Shown here in pieces: positions 1 to 8,321 of a stretch of DNA of 23,019 nt. Origin of the DNA: Gemmatimonadota bacterium (GTDB taxonomy: Bacteria; Gemmatimonadota; Gemmatimonadetes; Gemmatimonadales; GWC2-71-9). The position numbers were made by a program, and so were the translations under genes. The DNA lies in contig JACPAP010000226.1 of assembly GCA_016180765.1 (NCBI GenBank), positions 1-23,019 on the forward strand, written 5' to 3'. Position 1 is the first letter of the stretch. Every line of letters starts with the position of its first letter. The notes beneath the pieces are model-generated. The model was given only the letters and a program-made list of their open reading frames with translations, was not told the DNA's origin and ran no database searches.

Positions 1-1413
1 GAGCCCCGTGACGCTTACGCGCCCGGTCGCAGGCGCCGGGCTTGACGGGGCCGGCTGCGCGGCGCTCGCCCCGGCCCCGGTGGCCGGCTGACTCCCCGGC
101 GGTCCGCCCCCCTGTGCCGGCTGGGTGGCGCCCCGCTGCGGCGCGGCCTGCTGTGGCGATGAGGCGCCCGCTTGATCCGTTGACCCGCCGCGGGTAGCCA
201 GAAAGCCCCCGACCCCGCCGGCCCCGAGCAACAAAATCCCACCACCGATGAGCACGCCGCGCCGGCTCTTGGGCTTGGCCCGCGCTGCGGAGGGCCGCGG
301 GGTCGGCGTGGGCGGGGTCTGCACCACCGTCTTGGCCGAGCTCACCGCAGGCACGGGCGTGGGCGGCGTGGTCCCGGTGCCGCCTCGCCCGGGGCGAATG
401 GAGGCGGCCGGCACCGCGATGGTGGCGCCGTCCGCGGAGACCTCGCCCGAGATCTCCAGCTCCGGGGTGGGCGCCTTCAGGGCCTCCACCAACGCGGCCA
501 CGGTGGAGAAGCGGCGCTCCGGTTTCTTCTCCAGCGCCTTATGCACGGCCAGGTACACGTGCTTCGGCAGGCCCGGCTGAATGAACTCCAGCGGCGACGG
601 CGGGATCATGCAGTGCTTGTGCAGGATGTCGATCGCCGAGTCGCCCTCGAAGGGGAACTGCCCGGAGAGCATGCGATACGCCATTACCGCCACCGAGTAC
701 TGGTCCGAGCGGCCGCTCACCCCGGTGCCCATGCCTTGCTCGGGGGACATGTAGTACGGCGTCCCCACCACCGAGCCGGACGCGGTGAGGGTCTGCTCGG
801 TCAAGGCCTTGGCGATCCCGAAGTCGGTGACGATCACGCGGTTTCGGGAGTCGAGCATGACGTTGGCCGGTTTCATGTCGCGGTGGATCACGTTGTGCAC
901 GTGGGCGTAATCCAGCGCGTCGGCCACCTGCTCGAGGATGGGGATCACGTCGTCGACCGGAAGTTTCCCCTTCTCTTTCATCAGGTCGTCCAGCGAGCGA
1001 CCCTCGAGGAACTTCATGGCGTACCAGAAGAGCTTGCTGCCGCTGCCGATGCGGTAGATCGGGATGATGTGGGGGTGGTCCAGCAGGGCGGCGGTCTTGG
1101 CCTCGCGCATGAAGCGGTCAACGCCGTGACCGAAGGTCAGCTCGGGAGGCAGGACCTTGATGGCGACCTTACGGCCGAGCTTGGTCTCGGTGGCGAGGAA
1201 GACCACGGCCATGCCGCCGCGGCCCAGCATGCCCTGAATCTCGAACTCGCCCTCGGTGTCCTCCTTGAGGAGCTTCTCCATGTGCTGGAAGGAGGACAGG
1301 TCCATCGAGGCTGAGGCGCGGGCCTGGCCCTCGGCGTCGGACACCTGGGAGCCGCAGCTATGGCAAAACCGCGCGTCGTCCGGGATGGGCGTGGAGCAAT
1401 GGGCACACTGCAT
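1..1413 (-). CDS. Zinc-ribbon Ser/Thr protein kinase with membrane anchor (C-terminus beyond window)
   Basis: Transmembrane Hanks-type Ser/Thr kinase, probably phosphorylating cytoplasmic proteins in response to an extracytoplasmic input. 471 codons are visible from the ATG at 1413; the frame is still open at base 1. The N-terminus is a zinc ribbon with Cys3/Cys6 and Cys17/Cys20. The kinase domain spans about residues 57-312: Gly-rich loop GRGGMA near 64-69, ATP-binding Lys86 in VAIK, helix-C Glu104, catalytic HRD 177-179 with Lys181 and Asn184, metal-binding DFG at 197-199, and SPE near 223-225. All key catalytic residues are present, so it should be active. A Pro/Thr linker (about 340-380) leads to one membrane segment (about 387-406) and a Gln/Pro/Ala-rich tail ending in GRVSVTG. 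That tail could precede a PEGA-type domain, which is a guess. The start has no clear Shine-Dalgarno but follows a promoter-like sequence. The gene stands alone, 177 bp from the amidohydrolase stop. Confidence 0.93.
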   Translation of the reverse strand, partial: MQCAHCSTPIPDDARFCHSCGSQVSDAEGQARASASMDLSSFQHMEKLLKEDTEGEFEIQGMLGRGGMAVVFLATETKLGRKVAIKVLPPELTFGHGVDRFMREAKTAALLDHPHIIPIYRIGSGSKLFWYAMKFLEGRSLDDLMKEKGKLPVDDVIPILEQVADALDYAHVHNVIHRDMKPANVMLDSRNRVIVTDFGIAKALTEQTLTASGSVVGTPYYMSPEQGMGTGVSGRSDQYSVAVMAYRMLSGQFPFEGDSAIDILHKHCMIPPSPLEFIQPGLPKHVYLAVHKALEKKPERRFSTVAALVEALKAPTPELEISGEVSADGATIAVPAASIRPGRGGTGTTPPTPVPAVSSAKTVVQTPPTPTPRPSAARAKPKSRRGVLIGGGILLLGAGGVGGFLATRGGSTDQAGASSPQQAAPQRGATQPAQGGGPPGSQPATGAGASAAQPAPSSPAPATGRVSVTGL

Positions 1414-1449
1414 GGGCGCGGCTTGCCTGGAGGACAGGGGATCGGCGCG

Positions 1450-1478
1450 AAATTGGCGGTAAATCGGGGGAGAGTCAA
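1450..1478 (-). promoter_or_regulatory. Candidate sigma-70 promoter for the kinase gene
   Basis: On the minus strand a TTGACT hexamer (1473-1478) is followed after 17 bp by CAATTT (1450-1455). The -35 is a good match and the -10 is weak. It lies about 40 bp upstream of the kinase ATG. The 177-bp gap 1414-1590 otherwise shows no gene. It has a 7-bp inverted repeat (gtgaggt near 1501, acctcac near 1588) next to the amidohydrolase stop, too weak to call a terminator. Confidence 0.35.
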
Positions 1479-1590
1479 GGATTTGAGGCGGGGCGGGGGC
1501 GTGAGGTAAGTCACAGTGGGGCGGGAACTTCGTGCCTCAGCGGGCGGTGGTGAGTGACAGAACCTCATCGACTGGGCCCGCGGCCTGACC

Positions 1591-2847
1591 TCACTGGTAC
1601 TTCGGCGGCAACGATTTATACCTCCGCAGCAAGTCCCGTTGCCGGCTGGTGAGCGGCACCTCCATCCCCCGAATGAACACCTTCTCCGCCGCACTCGAGA
1701 ACTCGAACGGGTCGCCGCTCCAGACCGCCACGTCGGCCGCGGCGTCCCACTCCACCCCGTACGTCACCGCGTTCCCCGCCAGCTGCTTGATGTTCCGGGA
1801 GTTGTGGGAGTCGAAGCTCGCGATAATCACCTGCACGCCGGCTCGGGACAGCAAGGCGGCGTTCTCGAGCTTGGGGCTCAGACCATCGTACGAGGGAATG
1901 TCCGTCAACGGATTGATGATGACCGGTACTCTGGCCGTGGCCAGCTGATCGGCCACTTGCCAGCCTTCCACCGCTCCGTCAATCACCAGCTTCAGGGTGT
2001 ACTCGCGCGCCAGCCGCAGCGCGTTCTCGATGTCGCTCCGCCGATTCGCAGCCAACACGATGGGCAGCTCACCCCGAAGCACCGGCAGCAGGGCCTCGAG
2101 ATCGGCCACCGGAGCCGACAGATCCGGCATCTGGCGCCGCTGATAGTCCGCGCGGCGGCGCTGGTACTCCCGGGCGTCGTTGAACAACCGGCGCAACCGG
2201 GCCATGACCCCGGCGCGGGAGCCTCCCCCGGTCCCCTTGGCGCCTTCGTTGATCTGCCCCACCACCGCCACCGGGGACTTGATGACCATGTCTTCGATCC
2301 GATCGCCCCAAAGGTCGAGTGCCACGGCCTGGCCCGAAATCAGGCCGCCACCCGGGCTGGACATGACGGTGGTAATGCCCTCGATCCGCGCCACCGGAAT
2401 GAGCTGCGACGCCGGGTTGATCCCCTCCAACACGTTGAACGAGGCGGATACGTCGTTGCCCGCCAGCGTTCCCTCGTTGGTCCCCTGAACCGCTCCGATC
2501 TCGGTGATCCCGATCTGGGTCGCCACGTCAATCAACCCGGGCGTCACCCACTTGCCACGCGCGTCCACCTGCTGCGCGCCCGCCGGAACCTGGACGTTGG
2601 TCCCCACGGCCACGATGCGACCGTCCCGCATGAGCACCGTGGCGTTCTCGAGCCTGGGCCCGGACACCGGATAGACCGTGCCGCCGGTGATGGCGATAGT
2701 CTGGCCGGCTAACGGCGATGAGAGCCCCGCTGCGAGCGCCGCCGAGACGAGCGCCGACGAGCAGAGACGAACCCAGACGAGCGAAAGCGATAGACCGCCA
2801 TCGGCGCTCGCCCGTGGCGAGGTCGGGTGTGTAGTGTATGCCATCAT
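1591..2847 (-). CDS. Exported amidohydrolase-like protein lacking metal ligands (probable pseudoenzyme)
   Basis: A 418-residue amidohydrolase-superfamily protein related to imidazolonepropionase-like enzymes. A basic, unusually long leader and hydrophobic segment (about 22-47) suggest export. The fold is recognisable: the GGTVYPVSGPRLENATVLMRDGRIVAVG beta-sandwich pattern near 55-82 and the closing SGDPFE motif. The place where the family has a His-x-His metal site reads GLIDVATQIG (104-113), so both histidines are gone. The later ligands also look lost: AANRRSD, IDGAVEGW and IIASFDSH stand where the neighbour has QNHCYRA, FHHGVEAY and VIHSDSP. It is therefore probably non-catalytic. The usual segment between NAVTYGV and ADVAVWSGDPF is about 25-30 residues short, an apparent in-frame deletion. 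Its ATG overlaps the upstream amidohydrolase stop (ATGA), so the two are translationally coupled, and it may act as a structural partner of that enzyme (inference). A second ATG one codon downstream is possible. Confidence 0.88.
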   Translation of the reverse strand: MMAYTTHPTSPRASADGGLSLSLVWVRLCSSALVSAALAAGLSSPLAGQTIAITGGTVYPVSGPRLENATVLMRDGRIVAVGTNVQVPAGAQQVDARGKWVTPGLIDVATQIGITEIGAVQGTNEGTLAGNDVSASFNVLEGINPASQLIPVARIEGITTVMSSPGGGLISGQAVALDLWGDRIEDMVIKSPVAVVGQINEGAKGTGGGSRAGVMARLRRLFNDAREYQRRRADYQRRQMPDLSAPVADLEALLPVLRGELPIVLAANRRSDIENALRLAREYTLKLVIDGAVEGWQVADQLATARVPVIINPLTDIPSYDGLSPKLENAALLSRAGVQVIIASFDSHNSRNIKQLAGNAVTYGVEWDAAADVAVWSGDPFEFSSAAEKVFIRGMEVPLTSRQRDLLRRYKSLPPKYQ

Positions 2848-4244
2848 CTCTTCACCTGCCCGAGTCCGAAGTCCGTCACCACCTGCTTGGTCGGATCGCT
2901 GCGATCGTAGATCAAATAGCCGTCATTGTAGACCTGCATGGCCCGGCTGTAGACCGAGAACGGGTCGCCGCTCCACAGCACCAGGTCCGCCATCTTCCCG
3001 GCCTCCAGGGTCCCCACGATGGAGTCGATGCCGAGCACCCAGGCGGCGTTCGAGGTGAACCACTTCACCGCGTCCGCGCGCGAGACGTCGATCCCCGCGC
3101 GCCGGCCCGCGTACATCGCCTTGGCCGCCTCCTGGTTCAAACGCTGAATGCCTTCGGGGCTGTCAGAGTGAATCACCGGCCGCGCGCCGGCCTGGAACAT
3201 CAGCGCCGCGTTCTCCGGAATCCCGTCCATCGCCTCTTCCTTGAAGCCCCACCAATCCGCCCAGATGGACGCCGCGGTGCCAGCCTCGGCCAGCCTGTCG
3301 GCGATCTTGTACGCCTCGACTCCGTGATGGAACGACCGGATCTGGAAGCCGAACTCGCGCGCGAGGTCCAGCATCTGGACCATCTCGTCCGCGCGGTAGC
3401 AATGGTTCTGCACCAGGATGTGCCCACGCAACACTTCCATCAGGGTCTCGTCGCGCAGATTGCGTTCCGGCTGATCGCCTTTCTTGTCCGCGAGCCACTT
3501 GTCCCATTTGTGCCGATAATTCTCCGCCGCGATGAACGCGCTCCGGTAGCCCGCCATGTTGCCCATCCGGGTGGCGGGACCACCGCGCTCGCCGTAGACC
3601 CGCTTGGGATTCTCGCCGCAGGCCATCTTGAGACCGTAGGGCGCGTCCGGGAACTTCATCTCCTGCACGGTGCGCACCGGGATCACCTTGACCGTCACGC
3701 CCCGACCACCGATCAGGTTCCCCGATCCCGGAAGGACCTGCATCGTGGTGACCCCGCCCGCGATCGCCAGCGGGATCTGCGGGTCCTGCGGCCAGATGGC
3801 GTGCTCGGCCCATACGTGCGCCGTGTTCGGGCTGACCGGCAGCTCGTTTCCGTCCGATTCCGCGAACGTCCCCGGCGCCGCGTAGACCCCGATGTGGCTG
3901 TGCGTGTCGATCACGCCCGGGGTCACGAACTTGCCCGTGCCGTCCACCACCTGGGCGTCCGCCGGAGCCTGCAGGGTCTGACCCACGGCCACGATGCGGC
4001 CGTCCCGGAACAGGATCGAGCCGCCGGCGATCTCCTGGCCGGTCCCCGTGAGGATCGTGGCGTTGCCAATCAGGACCGGTGGATATGGCGTGCGTCTGTA
4101 GGTCGAGGGGTATTGCGGACGGTCAACGCTGGTCGTCTCGGGCGGCGTGGCAGCCGCCTGGGGACTGGTCTGCTGCGCCGTTTGCGAAGCGGCGCCCGCG
4201 CAGGCTGTGAGCGAAAGAGTCAGGCCTATGACATGGAGTTTCAT
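2844..4244 (-). CDS. Lipoprotein amidohydrolase (imidazolonepropionase-like, metal site intact)
   Basis: A metal-dependent hydrolase of the amidohydrolase superfamily. The substrate cannot be read from sequence; relatives act on cyclic amides or dipeptide-like compounds. I chose the ATG at 4244 over an in-frame ATG 36 bp upstream. It has a GGAGG Shine-Dalgarno four bases away and begins a classic lipoprotein signal (MKLHVIGLTLSLTAC, lipid-accepting Cys15). The mature enzyme should be lipid-anchored outside the cytoplasm. Length is 466 residues, normal for the family. The metal site is intact: GVIDTHSHIG with His115 and His117, then His in VQNHCYRA, His in RSFHHGVEAY, and Asp in VIHSDSP. It ends with the family's EAGKMADLVLWSGDPFSV motif. 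The stop overlaps the start of the ligand-less paralogue. Upstream are 93 bp of short repeats, then the M16 peptidase pair, so all four may form one envelope operon. Confidence 0.92.
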   Translation of the reverse strand: MKLHVIGLTLSLTACAGAASQTAQQTSPQAAATPPETTSVDRPQYPSTYRRTPYPPVLIGNATILTGTGQEIAGGSILFRDGRIVAVGQTLQAPADAQVVDGTGKFVTPGVIDTHSHIGVYAAPGTFAESDGNELPVSPNTAHVWAEHAIWPQDPQIPLAIAGGVTTMQVLPGSGNLIGGRGVTVKVIPVRTVQEMKFPDAPYGLKMACGENPKRVYGERGGPATRMGNMAGYRSAFIAAENYRHKWDKWLADKKGDQPERNLRDETLMEVLRGHILVQNHCYRADEMVQMLDLAREFGFQIRSFHHGVEAYKIADRLAEAGTAASIWADWWGFKEEAMDGIPENAALMFQAGARPVIHSDSPEGIQRLNQEAAKAMYAGRRAGIDVSRADAVKWFTSNAAWVLGIDSIVGTLEAGKMADLVLWSGDPFSVYSRAMQVYNDGYLIYDRSDPTKQVVTDFGLGQVKR

Positions 4245-4261
4245 CCGACCTCCGTGACGAG

Positions 4262-4337
4262 ATAAAGCGTTGTCCGTCATCCGTCTTCCGTTGTCCGTTG
4301 GGACGGAGGGGTTGGGTGGACGGATAACGGATAACGT
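4262..4337. repeat. Degenerate heptamer repeats in inverted halves
   Basis: The left half (about 4268-4299) reads as consecutive heptamers TTGTCCG, TCATCCG, TCTTCCG, TTGTCCG. The right half (about 4319-4336) is the complement type, ACGGATA repeated twice. The halves can pair into an imperfect hairpin between the M16 stop at 4338 and the amidohydrolase start. The same heptamer family (ACGGATA/ACGGAAA) recurs at 20245-20300. Function is unknown; it could act as a terminator, attenuator or mRNA-stability element. Confidence 0.6.
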
Positions 4338-6491
4338 CTATTTGACCAGCTCAAACACCAGCGGCTGGCCGACGACCTCAAGCTTGAGCAACCGTCTCGG
4401 TGTCTCACGGCTCACATAGAAGACGAACGGCTGAGATCCACCGGTCACCTCTACCCGGAACGCCGAGTAAGTCCCGGCTGGGACGCTGACGTCTTCCGTG
4501 CCGCTCACTTTCGCGGTGAGGGTCCGCGTGACGTTCTCCGAAGCCTCGAAGGCCGCGACCGGAAGGGATGCACCTTCCGCCAACGGCAGCGCGACGGCCA
4601 GCGGCTGGAAGGCGTTGATGTCCATGGTGCCCTGGGCCAACGCGGTGTCCACATTCGTGACCTTGGGCCCTGCGGCTCCCGGGACCGGTATCTGTGCCCG
4701 CCCCTTCACTCGGCCGCCCTGATAGACGAGGTGGATCTCGAGCGCTTGACCCGCCCCGCCGCCGGTTTGATCCACGGTGCGCGTGGCGAACGTCGCCGGA
4801 TCCAGGCGGACCACGGTCCGCTGGCGGAACCCGGCAGCCGCGATGACCGTTTCTTCCGTATAGACCGCCGAATCCGCCGAGACCGCCAGGTCCGCCGTCA
4901 TGTAGCCGAATGGGTTGCCCTGGACGCTCACCTGAAACGAGTCCCGCCGGGAAACCAGTTGAGCCCGATCGAACGCCACCGGGCCGGCGGTCTTGGGAGC
5001 GAGGTCCTCCGGCGCAAGCGGTTTGCCATCGGTGTCCACTATCCGAACGGGCGCGGTCGCCGTGAGCTTCTGGTAGATCGCCGTGCCGTCCCCCACCACC
5101 ACGATCACCGCCGAATCCGGCCGGATCACCCGCCGCGACGCGCCCATCACGTCGGCCGCGGTGACCGCGGCTAGGCGGTTGCGGTAGGTGCGCAGGTAGT
5201 CGTCGGGGAGACCCAGGAGCTTCACGGTAGAGACCTGTCCCGCCACCTGCTGCGGCGTCTCGATCGACAACGGGAACGACCCTACCAGATAGCCCTTGGC
5301 CGCGACCAGCTCGCTGTCCGCTACCGGCTCCGTCCGCATACGCCGCAGCTGGCTGAGCAGCTCGGTGAGCGCGCTGTCGGTGACCGCGGTGCGAACCTCG
5401 GTGCCCGCGGAAAAATGGCCGGTGTCGCGCCGCCGGGACAGCCCGGAGCTGGCGCCATAGGTCCAACTCTTCTGCTCGCGCAGGATGGCGAACAGGCGGG
5501 AGTCGGCGCCGCCGCCCAGAATCTTGTTGGCCACGGTCGCGGGATAGTGCAGGGGATCGGTCGCCGTCAGGGCCAAATTGCCGACCGCGATATTGGATTG
5601 CGCCGAGCCGGGGCGGTGCACCAGCAGGATGCGGGTGGTACCGGCGGCGGGGGGCGAGGTGACCGCTCCGGCCGCCGGACCGGCACCGGTCCAACCACCC
5701 AGATATCGCTCGATGTGGCGGCGTGCGTCATTGAGGCTCAAGTCCCCTGCGACCACCAGCAGCGCACCCCTGGGCTTGAGCCAGGTCGCGGCGAACTGCT
5801 GGATCTCCCCGCGGGTCAGGGCGCGGATCGAGCTATCGCTGGCGCTCCGACCGTAAGGATGGTCCCCGTAGAGCGCCTGCGCGAAGAACTTGCCCGCCAG
5901 CGCGCCCGGATCCGACTTCTCCAGCTGGAGCGATGACAGAACGCGCTTCCTGGCCAACTCCACTTCGTCCTCGGGGAAGGTGGCGTTGAGCAAGACGTCG
6001 CTCATCAAGCTCAAGCCCAGGTCCAGGTGGTCCGTGAGCACGGTGACGGACACGCTGAAGAAGTCATCGCCCGCGCCGGCACCCAGGCTCCCGCCCACGC
6101 CCTCGATCTCGGCCGCGATCTGATCCGCCGTCCGGGTCTTGGTGCCCTTGGTCAGCAGCTCGGCAACCACCCCCGCGAGCCCCTCGCGCCCCGGCGGCTC
6201 GTGGCGCGCCCCGGCGGGCATCGCCAGCGCCACGCTCACGATGGGGAGCTCGTGGTTCTCCACCAGCACCAGCTCCAGCCCGTTCCCAAAGCGGGCTTCG
6301 CGGAACGGAGGGAACTGCATGGGCTGGAGCGGAGCCGGCGGCGGAGGCGATGTCGGGTACTGCGCGACGAGCGGCCCGGAGAGCACCGCTGTCAAGACCG
6401 GCACGCACCAGCACAGGCGAGCACAGACGACCTCGCGAAACCATGTCCGCTCGCCTGCGCTAAACCGAACTCGTCCGTGCTCGCCCGTCAT
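4338..6491 (-). CDS. M16 peptidase, non-catalytic subunit, with DUF3108-like C-terminal extension
   Basis: 717 residues. A signal peptide-like stretch (about 20-43, ending near LVAQ) follows an odd basic leader. The M16 halves cover about 60-270 and 285-480. The zinc motif HxxEH is destroyed: where the partner has FAHLFEHMM this protein has LAGVVAELL (105-113). It keeps the Arg/Tyr substrate-binding pair (Arg338 and Tyr345 in LREQKSWTYG), which the upstream gene lacks. In known two-subunit M16B proteases the zinc site and the Arg/Tyr pair lie on different subunits, so this is the expected partner of the 6488-7828 product. Beyond residue 490 there is a roughly 220-residue extension. Its VPAGTYSAFRVEV and YVSRETPRRLLKLE patterns resemble DUF3108; this is a by-eye match. 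The ATG overlaps the upstream stop (ATGA). Confidence 0.92.
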   Translation of the reverse strand: MTGEHGRVRFSAGERTWFREVVCARLCWCVPVLTAVLSGPLVAQYPTSPPPPAPLQPMQFPPFREARFGNGLELVLVENHELPIVSVALAMPAGARHEPPGREGLAGVVAELLTKGTKTRTADQIAAEIEGVGGSLGAGAGDDFFSVSVTVLTDHLDLGLSLMSDVLLNATFPEDEVELARKRVLSSLQLEKSDPGALAGKFFAQALYGDHPYGRSASDSSIRALTRGEIQQFAATWLKPRGALLVVAGDLSLNDARRHIERYLGGWTGAGPAAGAVTSPPAAGTTRILLVHRPGSAQSNIAVGNLALTATDPLHYPATVANKILGGGADSRLFAILREQKSWTYGASSGLSRRRDTGHFSAGTEVRTAVTDSALTELLSQLRRMRTEPVADSELVAAKGYLVGSFPLSIETPQQVAGQVSTVKLLGLPDDYLRTYRNRLAAVTAADVMGASRRVIRPDSAVIVVVGDGTAIYQKLTATAPVRIVDTDGKPLAPEDLAPKTAGPVAFDRAQLVSRRDSFQVSVQGNPFGYMTADLAVSADSAVYTEETVIAAAGFRQRTVVRLDPATFATRTVDQTGGGAGQALEIHLVYQGGRVKGRAQIPVPGAAGPKVTNVDTALAQGTMDINAFQPLAVALPLAEGASLPVAAFEASENVTRTLTAKVSGTEDVSVPAGTYSAFRVEVTGGSQPFVFYVSRETPRRLLKLEVVGQPLVFELVK
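6415..6486. repeat. Imperfect inverted repeat over the start of the second M16 gene
   Basis: aggcgagcacagacga (6415-6430) pairs with tcgtccgtgctcgccc (6471-6486) at 14 of 16 positions. The loop is 40 nt and contains a further related unit (gtccgctcgcctgcg). The repeat encodes most of the unusual N-terminal leader of the M16 non-catalytic subunit. A similar but weaker pattern of GACGAGC-type units lies in the leader of the amidohydrolase pseudoenzyme (about 2735-2825). Confidence 0.6.
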
Positions 6492-7828
6492 TGCCCAGCC
6501 TCGCCCTTGGGTACCACGACGATGGTGAACGAATTCGCCGGCACCAGATACGTGGCGGCCACCCGCCGAATGTCCTCCGCCGTCACCGCCAGGTAGCGAT
6601 CGAGATCGGTCCGCATGTCCTCCAGCGAGTCATGCAAGTGCGCGTAATGCTGGAGGCGCTCGGCCACCTGCATCGTGGTCTGCCGGCCAAACATGTTGCC
6701 GGCCCGGAATTGGTTCCGCGCTTTGCTCAACTCTTCCGCCGCCACGCCCTCATCGATGATCCGCCGCACCTCGGCCGAGAGCTGTCGCTCCAGCGTATCG
6801 GGTCCGATGCCCTGATTGGCCACCGCGAAGGCCGCGAAGAACCCGGGGCCGAGACGCGACGCGCTCTGGGTTCCCGCGGCGAGGGCGGTACGAGCCTGCC
6901 GCACCAACGCCCGGTTGAGTCGGGAGCTTTCTCCGCCGCCCAGGATGGTTCCCAAGAGCGAGAGCGCGGGCGTGTCCGCGTGCTGGTGCGCCGGTGTCCG
7001 GTAGGCGATGATCACCGCCGGAAGGTTGGCGTGTTCGTCCTCCCAAACGCGGCGCTTGGCGCCCGCGGCGAAGTCGTAATCGCACGAGACCGGCGGCGGC
7101 TCGCGCCCCCGAGGCAGGTCGCCGAAGTACTGCCGGATCAACTGCAGGGCGTCGACCGGGTCGAAATCGCCCACCACCGTGAGGGTAGCGTTGTTGGGCG
7201 CGTAGTACAGGTCGAAAAAGGCCTGGACGTCACCCACTTTGGCGGAATCGAGATCGGCCATCGAACCGATCACGCTGTGCGCGTAACCGAAGCAGGTCGT
7301 GGAGTCGTACAGCAGCGTGATCCCTTCCGTGAGGGCCGGAGCGTACGGTTGGTTGTCCACCCGCAGCCGGCGCTCCTCTTTCACGGCCTGGCGTTGGTTC
7401 TCGAAGTTCACGGGCGTGATGGCCAGCGAGCGCATGCGGTCCGCTTCCAGCCATAGCCCTAAGTTCAGCCGGTTCGCGGGCAGCTCCTGGTAATACGCGG
7501 TGTGGTCTTCGTTGGTGGTGCCGTTGACACTTCCACCGGCCCGTTCGACCAGCTGGAAGTGCTGCCCCTTCCCGACGTGCTGCGAGCCCTGGAACATCAT
7601 GTGCTCGAACAGGTGGGCGAACCCCGAACGGCCGACCTGCTCGTTGCGGCTGCCCACGTCGTACCACACGTCCACGCTGACGACCGGCGTGGAGTGATCT
7701 TCGGAGAGGATCACCCGGAGGCCGTTGGGCAGGGAATCGACGTGGTATGGGACACCGGTCTGAGCCGCCAGCGGACTGGGGAGCAGCACCGAAGCCACCA
7801 CGAGACAGGCGAGCCCGACTATCATCAC
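6488..7828 (-). CDS. M16 zinc metallopeptidase, catalytic subunit
   Basis: Secreted or periplasmic insulinase-family (M16) zinc endopeptidase, 446 residues. A signal peptide occupies about 1-23 (hydrophobic GLACLVVASVLL, then AAQ). The inverted zinc motif HLFEH is intact at 72-76, with the distal Glu151/152 in AVKEERRLR about 75 residues on. The C-terminal M16 domain (about 210-430) lacks the Arg/Tyr pair (LVRQARTALAAG), which the next gene supplies, so a heterodimer is likely. Start choice: GTG at 7828 overlaps the upstream TGA, and an ATG one codon later (7825) makes a TGATG junction; the two differ by one residue. Its stop overlaps the next ATG. The pair probably degrades peptides in the envelope (inference from family). 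Confidence 0.93.
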   Translation of the reverse strand: MMIVGLACLVVASVLLPSPLAAQTGVPYHVDSLPNGLRVILSEDHSTPVVSVDVWYDVGSRNEQVGRSGFAHLFEHMMFQGSQHVGKGQHFQLVERAGGSVNGTTNEDHTAYYQELPANRLNLGLWLEADRMRSLAITPVNFENQRQAVKEERRLRVDNQPYAPALTEGITLLYDSTTCFGYAHSVIGSMADLDSAKVGDVQAFFDLYYAPNNATLTVVGDFDPVDALQLIRQYFGDLPRGREPPPVSCDYDFAAGAKRRVWEDEHANLPAVIIAYRTPAHQHADTPALSLLGTILGGGESSRLNRALVRQARTALAAGTQSASRLGPGFFAAFAVANQGIGPDTLERQLSAEVRRIIDEGVAAEELSKARNQFRAGNMFGRQTTMQVAERLQHYAHLHDSLEDMRTDLDRYLAVTAEDIRRVAATYLVPANSFTIVVVPKGEAGQ

Positions 7829-8280
7829 GCGGAAAGCTGCCCCTTCACCCGGGCCTCGCGCAATCGCTTGACCTCCAGCTTGGCCTCCCTGGCCTTCCGA
7901 CTGAAGTAGGCGAACGGGAAGAGCGCCAGGCCGCCGGTCGCGATCGCGAGGATGGGCGCGATCGCCGGGAACGCCGTGGTGCTCGCGGACATCCAGATGA
8001 CGGCCAGCTCCGCCGCGATCACCACACCGCCGAACCCATCCCGGAGACGCACCATGTCGCTCCGATACGCCTTCAGCCGCAGCTCATCGGCGGTCTCGGC
8101 GGCCCCGGCCGCCAACAGCTCGCCCTCCCATGTGTGAATCGCGCCGCACGCCGGGCACAAGCGCAGCGGCTTGGCCAAGAGGCTCCGGACCCCCTGTAAC
8201 CAGTATCGGGTTCCCCATAGGCGGCGGACCGGGTGGCGCAGGATCTCGAGCGGCCGGTTACAGCGTACGCAGTGGGTCAT
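7825..8280 (-). CDS. Small zinc-ribbon, two-pass membrane protein of unknown function
   Basis: About 151 residues from the ATG at 8280; a GTG at 8298 would add six residues. I preferred the ATG because MTHCVRC begins the zinc ribbon directly and a GGGAG lies upstream. A split ribbon has Cys4/Cys7 and Cys42/Cys45 (LCPACG), with several Arg/Trp residues between. Two membrane segments follow (about 84-103 and 106-127), then a basic coiled tail (SRKAREAKLEVKRLREARVKG). I do not recognise a named family. It is first in the overlapping run with the M16 peptidases (TGATG or GTGA junction), so it may be a membrane accessory to them; this is an inference from position only. Confidence 0.8.
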   Translation of the reverse strand: MTHCVRCNRPLEILRHPVRRLWGTRYWLQGVRSLLAKPLRLCPACGAIHTWEGELLAAGAAETADELRLKAYRSDMVRLRDGFGGVVIAAELAVIWMSASTTAFPAIAPILAIATGGLALFPFAYFSRKAREAKLEVKRLREARVKGQLSA

Positions 8281-8321
8281 GCCATCCCCGTCTCCCACTA
8301 CGGCCGCCGCCGCGCCTCGGT

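Noticed and set aside
2838..4265. Long open frame on the plus strand opposite the lipoprotein amidohydrolase
   Set aside because: Its product is His/Arg/Val-rich with no domain and mirrors a minus-strand gene with complete motifs. Such shadows are expected from GC-rich third positions.
4245..4280. Earlier ATG at 4280 for the lipoprotein amidohydrolase
   Set aside because: It would place twelve charged residues before a perfect lipoprotein signal and has a weaker ribosome site than 4244.
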